A program made the translations under genes and the position numbers. The notes below the pieces were generated by a model. It was not told the DNA's origin. It ran no database searches and was given only the letters and a program-made list of their open reading frames with translations. This document shows, piece after piece, positions 52,494 to 64,000 of a DNA stretch of 64,000 nt. Each line of letters opens with the position of its first letter. Within the stretch, counting starts at the first letter, position 1. The DNA comes from Pyrocephalus nanus (taxonomy: Eukaryota > Chordata > Aves > Passeriformes > Tyrannidae): positions 14,123,226-14,187,225 of the forward strand of contig CM076261.1 of the NCBI GenBank assembly GCA_038380795.1, in the 5' to 3' direction.

Positions 52494-55400
52494 TTAATTT
52501 ACTAAAGGCTAATACTTTCCCCCGCCCTCCAAAAGTGTTAGTTATATGATAAAGACCAAGGAGAAAGCTAGAACATCTGCTGTAAGTGGAGACTTACCAT
52601 CATAGTTACAGATTATCAAATGGAAAGAAATTCAGGAACAGCTATTTACTCAGGAACACCTTTCTCTATCCATTTTACTTTTTTTCTCCCCAAAAGCTAG
52701 GTTTTTCCCCACAATGAAAAATAACAGAGTGCAAAACCAAGAAAACAAAACTCACCCAGAAGCTAAAACTATATTGCCCATTATTTAATTCAAACTTCAA
52801 AATCTTGTAGCCTACAATAAAGTGATACAGTTTAAACAAAATTAGATTGGTGTCTAAACACTGAATCATTTATGAGCACATTACATAAATATATTTACAT
52901 TTTGTGCTACATTTCTTGCATTTGGCCTAAAATGCATCTCTGGATTTTGACACTTTAAATTATCCTTTCTTGAAATCAAGGCCTTTGGATAATTGCTTTT
53001 ACATAAATCAAAAATTAACTCTGCAACTTTTCTAACTAATTTCTAGATAAAATTTTATTTTTATGTTTTTTTTTTTATTTCTGTACTTTGAAATAAATTT
53101 TAAAAAATAGTAAAAATATTATTTAATCTTTATACCAATCTTTTTCTTCATACAGACTTTTGATTAAGTACCTGAAGATAGATTTAATTCTGTAAATTTA
53201 AATAAATATGTTCTATTTAGAATTACTTAAATACATGGAGAAGAATATTGATAAAATATGGTTGTAGCTATCCACTTGTCACTTGTGCCTGAGCTCATAT
53301 AGATTCAGGTTCTTGGAAAATTATGCCTGGTTTGCAGGTAGAACTAATGTACTGAATTACTTTTCAAAGTTTATATTTTTAATATATATGTTTATAGAGG
53401 AATATCTCAAATACAAAGAAGTAAATGTTGCTGTACACACAACACTTCTTGAGCTTTTAGACAAGTTTACAGATAATGCAAAGAAGATTGCACTACAGTT
53501 TTTTTGCAATTTGCCATAAATTTCAATTAATGAGTACTGATGAACATTCAAAAAATAGATGAAAACCTCTCACTGTAGTCCACTGTTATCAACTGTATGT
53601 GTGCTGAAAATGTAATTGACACCTGAGCTGTAACATCAACACAAACAATTCTATGGACATTTCAATGAGAAGAAGAAAGTGGAAATAAAAGCTGCATAGA
53701 CAAAACACATGCAGAATTCAGATACAAAAAGGTCATAAACGACAATTTTCCTAAAACCCTGTGATGGACTCCTGAGCTGGTGAGAGCTCTGAGACGTTCA
53801 CATGTCCAGATCTTCTGTAGAGGGCTCTCTATGAGGACCAAGACCTTTAAGTTCTGAAAGTACAGTTTTATTGCACTATAAATCAAGATAGTAAACTTTA
53901 ACAAAGAAAATTCAAGGTGATTTGGGGAACCATAGCATGGATAAAAGAGTTTGTACCCAACACACCCATTTTCTCATATTTCTTTGTAAATGAGCCTTGT
54001 TTCCAGGTTTGGTTTGCTCAGTAACCTTCTGTGCTGCAGCAAACTTCACAATATAGAAAACAAGTTTTTAGAAGCCCTTCCTTCTTCACCAAAAGTGACA
54101 TCCCACTCCTTTCAGCAGTCTTGTAGTCTTGCTGTTTGATCCTTGCCATCTGTGACTACTGATCCTGGTCATATATAACAGAGAGAAGAAACTTTAAGGA
54201 GTGTTGGGAAGAGCTAGAGGAAAGGCTATTCAATCTCCCTTTCAAGTGGCTCTACCTGACACAGCATTTAAGGAATGAACATAACGTAATAACGTATGAA
54301 GAGGGAAAATCCAACTAGTACCTGTCCTGATGGCCATCTTCCTATAAGTTGTACTATAATAATAATAAAAGCATAAGAAATTGCAAACAAGATAATAAAT
54401 AACAGTCAGATATTACCATTAACCAAAAACACACATTTTCCATGAACACCAAAGAAATTTCATTAACACTGGAAGATGGCATGCTTTCCATGTGTAATCC
54501 CACCCACGACTGAACTGACAATCACTTGAAGTCATCCAGCAGCTCCTTCATAGAACATTTCAAACACTCTTGTCAGGTCAGAAATCATGGATGATCTACT
54601 TAAAATCACTTTCCATCCCCCAAAAGATCTTCATGAACTCCTGTATGCCTCACTGACATGAAGGATCATTTTGAAATTTCTCTCAGGTCTCTCATGTGTC
54701 CTCTTTGTCTCAAAGACAAGGCTTTGTGTGATGTGAATGAACCTACAGTCAGTGCTTCGGGAATGTCATGCAAAGCCAAACAGGCAATTTTCTGCCAAAA
54801 TCTGTCTGATTCATTCTGTCAGATTTCTAGTAGTCTAAATAAATTTACATCATAGTAAAGACAGTAAAGAAAAGTAAAAAATTCATAGTTTTCACGTACA
54901 ATGGAAGCAGTCTGAAACAGATATAAGAACTGTCACTATTTTAGTTGCAGAATATGCAGATTTTCTGAGGGGAATCCTGTACCTACTTAACATGAAGATC
55001 CAGGACAGTCAAGTTTCTCACTGGTTCTGCAGATCTTATTTCCAGTATGTTTTCTGATGACATTCACAAGCACGTGCGCTCTAGATCTGACAGGAATTCA
55101 AGAGCATTTGAGGGATGGATCACATTACAAAGTTGGGGTCTGCCACACAAACACTGCGGTGAATGCTGATTCCTCCTGAGAACAAATGACTCTTTGACTT
55201 CCTCGCTAATGGGCATAAGAGTTAACATTTCCCCACATATAGACAACTATTTTCTAATGTATTTCCTCTGTCTGCTTGGTCAGCTCAGAGCAGAAGCAGC
55301 TGCCTGAAAACACCTGACACCTTTTCTGAAGCTGGAGGCAAAGGGGAATGTGTTACAAACACATTACTTATGCAAGCTCCTTCCTGTCATTATTTTGACC

Positions 55401-56248
55401 TAGATTCAGCAGAGGACTGTGGTTTAACTTTAAGGCAGTTAGAAGTTCTACCACATTCAAAATAGGGCAAATTTCATCGTTAAAATAGTGATGTCTGAGA
55501 TGCAGGCAACTGTGAGCATCCTTCCTTGCTCTGTTTTGGTTGCTGTCAAAACTACTCACCAAGAATCCCAGTAGCCAAAAATGAGATTTCCTACTTATCA
55601 TAGACACATTAGGCTTCCTGCAGCTCTTAACTTTTCTAAAAGTGAATCACCAGACAATTAATTGATTTATCATTGTTGTCCGGGAAGAAACTAAATTGCT
55701 GGAAAGTAGAGAAGATGTCAATAATGTTATCTTGGGTCAGACGGTGGCTTGGCATGGGCTGTGAGTGGGTACATAAATTAATTTATGTGCATTCAGGTAA
55801 AACACAAAAGTATCTCATGGTGAAACTGTAAAGCTAACTAGTCAATTTCTGCAGGGATGAGAGCTATAGGACATTGTGAAGTTTTGATTTTAATTCATTT
55901 TACTTTGTTCTTCATCTTCCTCTTAAACTGATTCTGATATTTCCTATGGGAAAATAATACCTCAGAAAAAAATTAAATAATAAGTTTATTACTTATTTTT
56001 CTGCCTATAAAGTGTTTTCATTTTTTGGCCATCCCTCTCTCCATTAGACAACTCTTCCAGAGCTCTGGCTACAGCACAATCTGTCTGCTGTCCTGCAGGA
56101 CCCAGGTGTCCTGCTGTACAGCCTGCAGTTCCCTCTTTTAACTAGGAAACCTCAGCCTCCTGGTTAACACAACAGATGCCCCTTCCTCCTTCAGTATTTT
56201 CTCTATTTCTCCCTTCATCTTAAATGCTGTACTTTTTCCCTAAGCCCT
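52494..56248. other. AT-rich non-coding stretch
   Basis: No gene or clear repeat was recognised; only short frames without motifs. Confidence 0.6.
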
Positions 56249-57053
56249 TGTATTGGGTACAGGCACTGGCAGGGCTGGGGAGGTCTGCCAGCAATGGTCT
56301 CCCATGTGGAACACAGCCTGTTCCAACCCACCCAACCTAGGGCACAGTTGAACCCCTCAGCCATGGGAGGGATGGCTCTGAGAATGTGTATTTCAGAAAG
56401 GGTAAATAATGCTGCACAGCAGTTGAGAGAGAGGAGTGAGAAAAATGTGTCAGAAACAGTCCTGCAAATACCAAGGTGAGAGAAGAAGGAGGGAGAGAGG
56501 GTGCTCCAGGTGCTGGAGCAGAGATTTCTCTGCAACCCCTAGAGAGGACCATGACGAAGCAGATATTTACACTGGGGAGAACACCACACTGGAGCAGGTG
56601 TACATTCCCTGAAGGACGCTGCTGCCTGTGGGAAGGACCAATGCTGAAGCAGGGGAACAGCATGAGGAGGAAGGAGCGAAAAGAGGTGCTGTTATGGACT
56701 GAGCATAACCCCCATTCCCCATTGCCTTGCACCACTGTGTGAGAGAAAGTTTGGAGCAAGGAGTGAAGGAGTGAAGAAGTTGATGTTTGGAGGAAGAAGG
56801 GATAGGACGAAGGTGTTTTATTTCTTGTCTTCATTTCTCATTGTCCTGTTCTAGTCTCAATTGGCAACAAATTAAATCAATCTTCACCAAGGTGAGTTTG
56901 TTTTACCATGACAGTAATCGATAAGCAGTCTCCCTGTTCTTTATGTGAACCCATGAGTTTTTCCATCCTATTTTCTACCTATTTTGTTAAGTAGGTGGAA
57001 AGAGAGAGCAGCTAGGTGGGTATCTGGCAACCAGCCAAAGTTAACCCACGATA
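56249..57053 (+). mobile_element. solo LTR of a second avian endogenous retrovirus family
   Basis: About 800 bp beginning tgtattgggtacaggca and ending near agccaaagttaacccacg. The body has the characteristic features of a common avian LTR: ggagagaggagtgag-like and gaagaaggagggagag segments, imperfect repeated ggagcagg units, a poly(A) signal variant ATTAAA at 56871-56876, and a pyrimidine-rich segment before it. No internal retroviral sequence follows. The 3' terminus is mutated (cgata where CA is expected), and no clear target-site duplication is visible. The frames at 56215-56834 are not genes. Confidence 0.8.
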
Positions 57054-58985
57054 TCCATACCCCCCCCCAAAAAAAAAGAAACAAAATGGTACCCCCACTC
57101 TATTTGGCACTCTGCTTGACTATTGAAGATTATTTTAGCCCAGAGTACAGCCTATGCAAACAAAACAACCCAAAATCCAAATTGCTGAAACGCAGGATGC
57201 CTTAATACTGCAGAACTCTGATTAATATCATTTTAAAAAGCTCATAATTCATAAATTTTTCCCTCAATATAATTACTTTTAATCCTGTCTCACTTCCTCT
57301 TTGCTTCCTACTTTTGCCTTCTTTGGAGGCTCAGAGAAGCACTAAAACTGTTTATAATGGGAACATTTGCAGAAGGGAAAAAGAAGAAGCAGTAGCAAAG
57401 AGGACGGAGCAAGGCAAGATCCTTATCAAGTGCACTGCTCTGTAAAAAGCAGATCTGTGCTATCCCACTCTTTTAAATTTCATCCTTGCTGAGTTCAGCA
57501 CATACAAAGACAACCAAACTCTCTGTGCATATCATGCTTAAAACACTACCCTGAGTGTTCTCTGCCTGCTCTGCAAGGACACCGCTCCTAACATATACTT
57601 GTGTCCTGACACATTGTTCCTTATCTTTTGCCTGCAGATTTCTTGGCTGCGGGACAACATGTGCTTTAAAATAGCACTTGTAGGCAGTCATTCAAATCAC
57701 ACACCTAATCGTGCCTCTGTAATTGCGCTCAGAGACATTTGCCACACTGCCCTTGATCTGTGGCTGTGTGCTGCATGCTTTGGCTCGCATGGCTTTATGC
57801 TCATGCCAGGTGTCACACGGAAGCCTTTGATGGCCAGTATAATGCCCAGCACAATCTTCTGAACACATTCACTCAGTAAGTAATGTAGCACTTACATGAC
57901 AAGTTTGTTTCAGATCCTGCTTATGAAAGTAATTGGCACCCTCTGGTGGTGTGTGGCCCCTACTGCTGGAGAGCTCTCCCCGGATGCTAGAAACAGCACC
58001 AAAAATATGGTACCAGTTTCTGACATGATGATAAAATCACCTACAAGCCCTGTGAAAAACACCAGAGCTGCTTATTTCTGAAAAAAGGCTCTACTACATT
58101 AAACTGCTTAGATTTCCACCCATTATGCTTTCCAAGCTCAAAAACACATAAGAATAAACCATTTCTCTTTTCAGTGCCTAGACATTTGAAAAATCAGACA
58201 ATCCAAAAAGAGCCCAAATTTTTACCTTTTCTTTGGGTTTAAGATGCTGCAAGTTTATAAAAACACCATAGGGAATTAAAATGAGGTCAAACAGGAAAAT
58301 ACGAGAACTATGAAATTTGCAGTTGCTTTCTTATGCAAGTGTCTCTTCCTACACGAAATGTTACAGTAGAATTAAGATTTAACTTTTTCAGGGGTGGTTT
58401 TTTTTTTTTGGTTGTGGGTTTGTTTTGTTGTTGTTTTGCTTTGGTTTGGTTTGGTTTTTTAAGTTTTACAATAGCAAAGTAGAATTTCAGTGACAGAGCT
58501 AATATAAATCAAATTTCAGATTAGTTTGACTGACATGTAGGAACAAGGAATCTAGCTGTACTGGTGCCTACCCAGTCAGGCAGAAGATTATGTAAGCTCC
58601 CCCAAAGCATTTGTTCATAGAAAGGGCAACACACAGAACTGTACACATCACATGTCATGTTATGAAGGGCAAAAAGGCAAATATTATCAGACCTGGGGCG
58701 GTGTGTGCCCTCATTCTTTTCTTTTTGTCAATGGACCGTTATTGCTGACAATATTGAGAATGTCATGGCCATTACTCTGACAGCCCATGAACTAGTGGGG
58801 TAGACATGACTGATTTTTCAAAATCATATCCTTTGCAGACAGCCGTTCACATTTGTAAAGTACAGGTGGGAGATGTAGTTTATTCAACACTGCCCCGAGA
58901 GCCATTTTTGTTGCCAAGTAATAACTGGAAATGTTCTATTTTCCATAGTGTCAACCCAGTCTTGTTACTGTTTTCATGGAAGTGC
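57054..58985. other. non-coding stretch between LTR and CR1
   Basis: It starts with a C9A9 run (57060-57077). The 57580-58070 part has above-average GC and looks unlike a repeat (see findings). A T/G-rich tract lies at 58398-58461. No gene is supported. Confidence 0.55.
58398..58461. repeat. T/G-rich low-complexity tract
   Basis: T runs followed by TTTTG and TTTGG units on the plus strand. Confidence 0.88.
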
Positions 58986-60550
58986 TTTACACCATGACCG
59001 GGCACAGCAGAACTGGATGTAGTACTTCAGGTGGGGTCTTCTGAGGGCTGAGTAGAGTGGCAGAATCATCTCTCTGTGCAGGACGCTTTCAATGACTTCT
59101 TCTCTCAGTCTGTACTCAGATCTGGATTGTGGTTTCATATCATCTGCTGACTTGCTGAGGGTGCACTCGATCCCACTGTCCAGGTCATTGATGAAGATAT
59201 TGAAGAGCACTGGTCCCAAGACAGAGCTCTGAGGGACACCACTGGTCACTGACCTCCACCTGGATATAGAGCTATTGGCCACAACTCTCTGGCTGTGTCC
59301 ATCCAGCAAGTTCCTATCCACTAAATAGTCCATCCATAAAATCCCTGTCTTTCCAACTTGGAGATAAGGATGCCATCTGAGACAATATCAAAGCCCTTGA
59401 AGAAGTCCAGATGGATAATACCTGTCAGTCTTCCCTTGTCAACCACTGCCATCACTCTGTCATAGGCCACCACATTTTTCAGGTATGATTTGCCCTTAGA
59501 AAAGCCTTGCTGGCTGCCTCCGATCACCTTCTTTTCTTTTATGTGCATTTGCATATCTTCTAGGAGGATCTGCCCCATGATCTTCCTAGGCACAGAAGTG
59601 AAGTTCACTGTTCTGTAGTTCCTCAGATCTTTCTTTCTTCCCTTTTTAAAAATAGGAGCAATGTTTCTTTTTCCAGTTACCGGGAACTTCACCTGACCAC
59701 CATGACTTCTCAAATATAATGAATAGCAGCTTGGCAACATCATCCAGTTCCCTCCAGACCTGGGATGCAACTCATCAGGTCCCACAGACTTTTTGCTATT
59801 TAAGGTTATCAAGTGATCCTGAACTTGCCATTCGCTTATAGTGGGAGGGACTTCACTGACCCACACCAACCCAGAGGACCAGGGACTTGAGAGAAGTGGA
59901 AAGTCTGATTGTCAGTGAAGACTGAGGCAAAGAACTCATTGAGTGCCTCAGCCTTCTCCATATCAATTGCTACCAGTTCACACTTCTTGTTTATCGGGGG
60001 CGGGGGAGTACATTCTCCCTGGCCTTTCTTTTCTGACCTATGTAAGTATAGAATCCTTTCTTGATATTCTCCATGTTACTTGCCAAGTCCTGTGCCAGCT
60101 TTGCCTTAGCTTTCCTGACCCCACCTCTACATATCCCTGTACTATCCCCAGGACACCTTTTTCTGCTTCCACTAGCTGTGCATTTCTTTCAGTTTGAGGA
60201 GCAGATCTTTGATCAAGGCAGGCCTGAAACTGGTATGGCTAAACAATTTCCTAGACACCAGGATACAGAGCTCTTACAATCTAAGGAAAGTGATCTTAAC
60301 ATGCTGCCAGCTCTAGTCAGCCCCTCTGTCCTTTGACAGTTTGACGGAGGATCTCATTCACCAACTCCTTAAACAGCTGGAAGCTCACTCTTGCAAAGTT
60401 CAGGGTTTTGACTTTGCTCCTCCTCATTTACCATTTTTTGGGCATGGGGGTTTTCCTCAGTTTCATCTTCATTCTCTCTTCTAGTACTGACACCCAATCA
60501 GACACAAAATGGGCTGAAATTGGAAGTTCCAAAAAAGGAGCAGTGAAAAG
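58986..60550 (-). mobile_element. CR1-type LINE, about 1.6 kb, ORF2 reverse-transcriptase remnant with internal deletion
   Basis: Minus orientation, the longest element here. From the 5' side (about 60550) it passes the ORF2 linker and KAEALNEFFASVFT-type region (near 59940). Next comes the RT domain in frame 59869-59321 ([56 protein letters not shown]). One frameshift at 59321-59333 leads to frame 59333-58974 ([20 protein letters not shown], then SADD at the catalytic FADD site). After SADD it jumps almost directly to the ORF2 C-terminal [15 protein letters not shown], so about 0.4 kb is missing. The 3' UTR is absent. It is non-functional. Confidence 0.9.
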
Positions 60551-63500
60551 CTTGCACAGAACTATAAGTCCTGGTGAAGTCCGATGAGATTCCAGCACTT
60601 CTTCCATATGTATCAGGTACATTTGAAAAAATGCTTCATGAATAATATTTAATGGTGGGGAAGAAACAACATTCTCTTCTTTACCTGATGGTAGAATGTG
60701 AATGTCTGTATTTTCCCTAAACAGCCTCTCTCATCAGGTAAGTTCTTCAAATGTTACTCAAAAGATTATGTCAGCCTCCAGAGTGACTAGAGTTACACAG
60801 TTTAGGCCTGAGAAAGGTTTCATCTTGTTGCCGTCCACATCAGGACAAGGATGAATGGGAAAACAGCCTATTTATTTAGCAAGGTAATAATCCAGCTATC
60901 GACTGCAACAGCTAAAGGAAGAATGTACTTCTAAAAATCTCTAATTAAAACTAATTCTAAAAACTTAATTGGTCTTCATTTAAATATTTACTATATAATT
61001 TAATCTCTGGAAGCATTGAACACTGGTGCAATATTAATTTCATATTTACTTCAACATTTTTTAATCTGGGAAGCTTTCACATGTTCTGTGCTGCTGCTTG
61101 CTATAGCAGGTATCTGAAATTGTCTCAGAATATTGGTTTTCAAGTCTTTAGAGTCAATTAAGTTGAGAGGAGAATTCTGGAAATGCCAGCTAAGACTTTC
61201 AAGGTTGGTAATATTGTTTGTTCATTTCTGTTGGTTGTCCTCAGGTCTTCGCCCCTCATTATACCCCCCATGAATATGCATTTCTATATTGTTTCAGCTG
61301 GTAGGGAAAATTTAATGTACTGTTCATCATATATAATTTTACTTTATATTTCACATTTTCTTCAGGGATGGATTTATGTTTATGCTGAAGACAGATCTCA
61401 GCTGTGGTTACAATAGTAATTTAGAAATTACTGTGGTCCGTCATGTCAGCTATTATCTACTGAATTTAGTTTTGAGAAGTTAAGGACCAAAAATATAACA
61501 ATCCAAACACATGAGACAAAACATAAGATCTTTTAAGATGAAAACTGTAATTCTTTTTTAAACACCTATGAACAAAGTAACCTTTCATCCAGCTGATAGA
61601 TCTAGAACAAAATAAAGCTAATGAACATAGGACATGTATGTCATGCATGACACTTGTTCAGTCTCTTTGCCCTGTGGGTCTTTGGACATGGGAATCCTTT
61701 GTTATGCTAATGTTTTGTATGCATTTGCTTCTAAGGAACAGAGATGGAAAAGCAAACCTTCCCCTCAACCTATCAGACCTCTTGTTTTAGTTCCATGGCA
61801 AGACACAATAAGCCCAGTCTAGATCAATCTTTCCACCACATTTTCAATATGAGGAAGAGGTTTTGGTTTTCGGACCTCTTTGTTCCAGAGATCTGATAAT
61901 TTAGAGTTAAAGCACTTTGTAGGATGGACACTACTATGTATTTCACACAAGCATCCACAGGGCCAGCCAGATTTGTGTTGGTCTGGCAGGGGCTGCATGA
62001 CTGTGATTAAAGCTAGGGATAAGGTTAGGATTAGGTCAATAGACACCTCTAGGTTCAAGTGTGTTTACTTCATACAGATCACTGAGTCTGAACCAAACAA
62101 TTTTTAGGATCTGTGCATACAAGGCTCTGTGTAAAAATTTTTCTTTTAAACACTCACTGCCTCTTCATTCAAGTGTTTCCATGTGATAAACACCAAAGGA
62201 CTTGATACTACTCTGTATAAATTAGATATAACATTTATCTTGGCAAACTGGAGGCTTGAAGCTCATGATATGTAGGAGACATTGTAATGGAAGTGAAGAA
62301 GCAGCAGCAACCAACCATGTTTTTCTTCTTTTGTGCAATCCAGTAAGTTAAACACATTTAAGACTGACCTTGCATTCCGTTCTTTTCTAATGTGAAAGTT
62401 CAGCCTGCTATATGCAAGTCTATAACTCCAAAGGATTTTCATAAAGATTGTAGCCTATTAATCTTTCCCTATTTATTTCTATTGTACCCAGGAACCACAC
62501 TATTTCAACATTGCACTTCAGCTATATCATTGTGATTTCTGTTGATCCTAGCAGAGTAGCATTTGTTTAGCAAGACAGTTATTCTAGCTGCATTGAGTTT
62601 CAGGTACTGTCTATATCTCGTTTATATGTGAATCTCATGTTTGAATTTAATCTTTGTCTTCTAACAAACATGTGAAACCTGATTTTCATTTGCATGACCC
62701 ATTTCATTTGCAATTTATTTCCATTTGCAAGACAGTCTTAGGAAGAAGATAAAGGAAGTGGGTGATTCCTTTTCGATGTTTATGTTTCTTTTATTAGGAA
62801 AATCTTCAGAACAAGTTCCTAAAGATCTTGTAACCTGTAACGTCTGGCTTTGTATCAAAAATTCTATTTGATGAAGTTTAAGTTGTGATAAAGTTCTATA
62901 TTTTGATTGAATGGCCTTTAGAAATAAATCAAAAACATTTTTCTCTCACCACTAACCAAGCATTATTGCAGTGTTATTTGTATAGGAGACAAGCAAATAA
63001 TTTTAAAATTAGAATTAATTGCTTGGATGCGAAAACTTTGAACCAAAGGAACAATCAGATAACAGCTATTTACCAGTGCATCAGTTTGTATCCTTTTTAC
63101 ATCTATCTACATTTCATTTAGATTAGAGCATCAGAGAGCAAATTTCCTTTGGCACATATGTTACTTCGAGTTTCCCTGAAAAGAATGTTTTATTCGTGAT
63201 TGCAGTAAAACAAGTTCCTTTTCTTGCCATTAGGTGTCTCTACTATCCTTTGTAAACCACCAAATGCAGCAGAACTTTTTCAGTGTTTCCTGAATTGTAC
63301 TTAGAGGATTCTTTTTTTTTCCCTCTCTGTTATACTTTTATTTGGCAGAACATGTATAATAATTGTTTTAAAGATAGAATTCATTTCTTCCTACATTTTT
63401 AAAGTTTAAATAGAACAAATAACTAGGAAAAAATCTACAGTGTTGCATCCCACCACAGAAAAGTAAGGAGTTTCTTATTACTGATTTGTCAGAGTACAAA

Positions 63501-64000
63501 TAAAATTGGAAGCATCAATAAAAGCATCTTCCCTCCACATACCTCTGTCTCAAGTGGAGAAAAATAGAAAGAGAAGGTCTTACAAAGATAAGGCATCCCC
63601 TGTCTTTTGAACCTTCTTGCCCTCTTTGCCTATATACTGTCAGGTAATTATTGACTGATTTTCTAATCAAGATGCACCAAATTTTATCTATATTGCAGCT
63701 ATCCATAATTTTAAAGTCTTTCTAGAACGTAACGCATTTATCTAGCTTTATGCAAGATTTCTCCATACCGCCTCTCTAATAGCATTATTAGAGAAAAAGA
63801 GCTAGGAAAACAGAAAAACTGTAAGATAGGATCTCTCAGCAGCTCCTGTTACTTTACATGAAGAGATTAACCAGAGCTACCCAATTAAAACAGAAAACTT
63901 TGAAAATAGCCCTGACACAGGTAGCAATGAGAGACTACAGTTTTTCATAATAATCTGTATTATTTTGGCACAAGGAAACTTCATCTGCCAGGTTAGCCAA
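60551..64000. other. AT-rich non-coding stretch to the window end
   Basis: No coding exon, RNA gene or clear transposon. One short telomere-like degenerate stretch lies at 62012-62037. If bird and mammal gene order agree, the 3' end of NETO1 would lie beyond 64000 on the minus strand, but nothing here shows it. Confidence 0.6.

Noticed and set aside
56215..56834. Open frames of 88-165 codons on both strands
   Set aside because: They overlap the solo LTR at 56.2-57.05 kb and its flank, with no retroviral or host domain.
59321..59869. 182-codon frame resembling a reverse transcriptase, as a possible host gene
   Set aside because: It is ORF2 of a decayed CR1 LINE with a frameshift and a substituted catalytic box.
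60551..64000. Exons of NETO1, expected near CBLN2 from mammalian gene order
   Set aside because: No frame shows CUB or LDL-receptor-A type cysteine patterns or the NETO C-terminal region; the gene must lie outside the window if present.

Overview
This is vertebrate nuclear DNA, and the repeats show that it comes from a bird. There are ten CR1 LINE fragments, most 5'-truncated, several ending in the attctatg-type 8-mer tail. There are also two LTRs of avian endogenous-retrovirus type. The second LTR resembles families I know from passerine and other neoavian genomes, so a neoavian bird is likely, but I cannot name the species. Most of the window is AT-rich and non-coding. Nothing bacterial or viral-operon-like is present.

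The only protein-coding gene I can support is CBLN2 (cerebellin-2) on the minus strand. It has three coding exons at 10836-10474, 8305-8186 and 7913-7716. All junctions are phase 0 with GT-AG ends, and together they encode a complete 226-residue secreted C1q-family synaptic organiser. A strong 3' splice site at 11065-11066 and a plausible 5' splice site at 12014-12015 suggest an untranslated first exon inside a CpG island of about 2.8 kb (about 10430-13180). The 3' UTR runs toward low coordinates. The best poly(A) signal candidate is at 6316-6311, followed by a U/GU-rich tract.

Layout: 1-6300 is AT-rich flank downstream of the gene. It holds an unidentified inverted duplication (arms about 3068-3296 and 4697-4935) and, in its loop, a 72-bp segment bounded by very good splice signals on the plus strand. 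6300-13200 is CBLN2 with its introns, UTRs and CpG island, and has no recognisable transposon. 13200-64000 is the 5' flank: a gene-poor desert with ten CR1 pieces (near 15.2, 16.7, 22.1, 25.8, 31.9, 32.7, 36.8, 41.7, 52.0 and 59.0 kb), two LTRs (44.2 and 56.2 kb), microsatellites and A/C- or G/T-rich tracts. In mammals NETO1 lies on this side of CBLN2 on the same strand. No NETO1 exon is visible here, so it would lie beyond 64000 if synteny holds.

I found no new defence, toxin or mobile gene system. The items most worth a second look are the inverted duplication with its orphan exon-like loop, the long A/T homopolymer beside the CBLN2 exon 2 acceptor, the predicted uORF and extended open frame in the CBLN2 leader, and the internally deleted CR1 at 59 kb.
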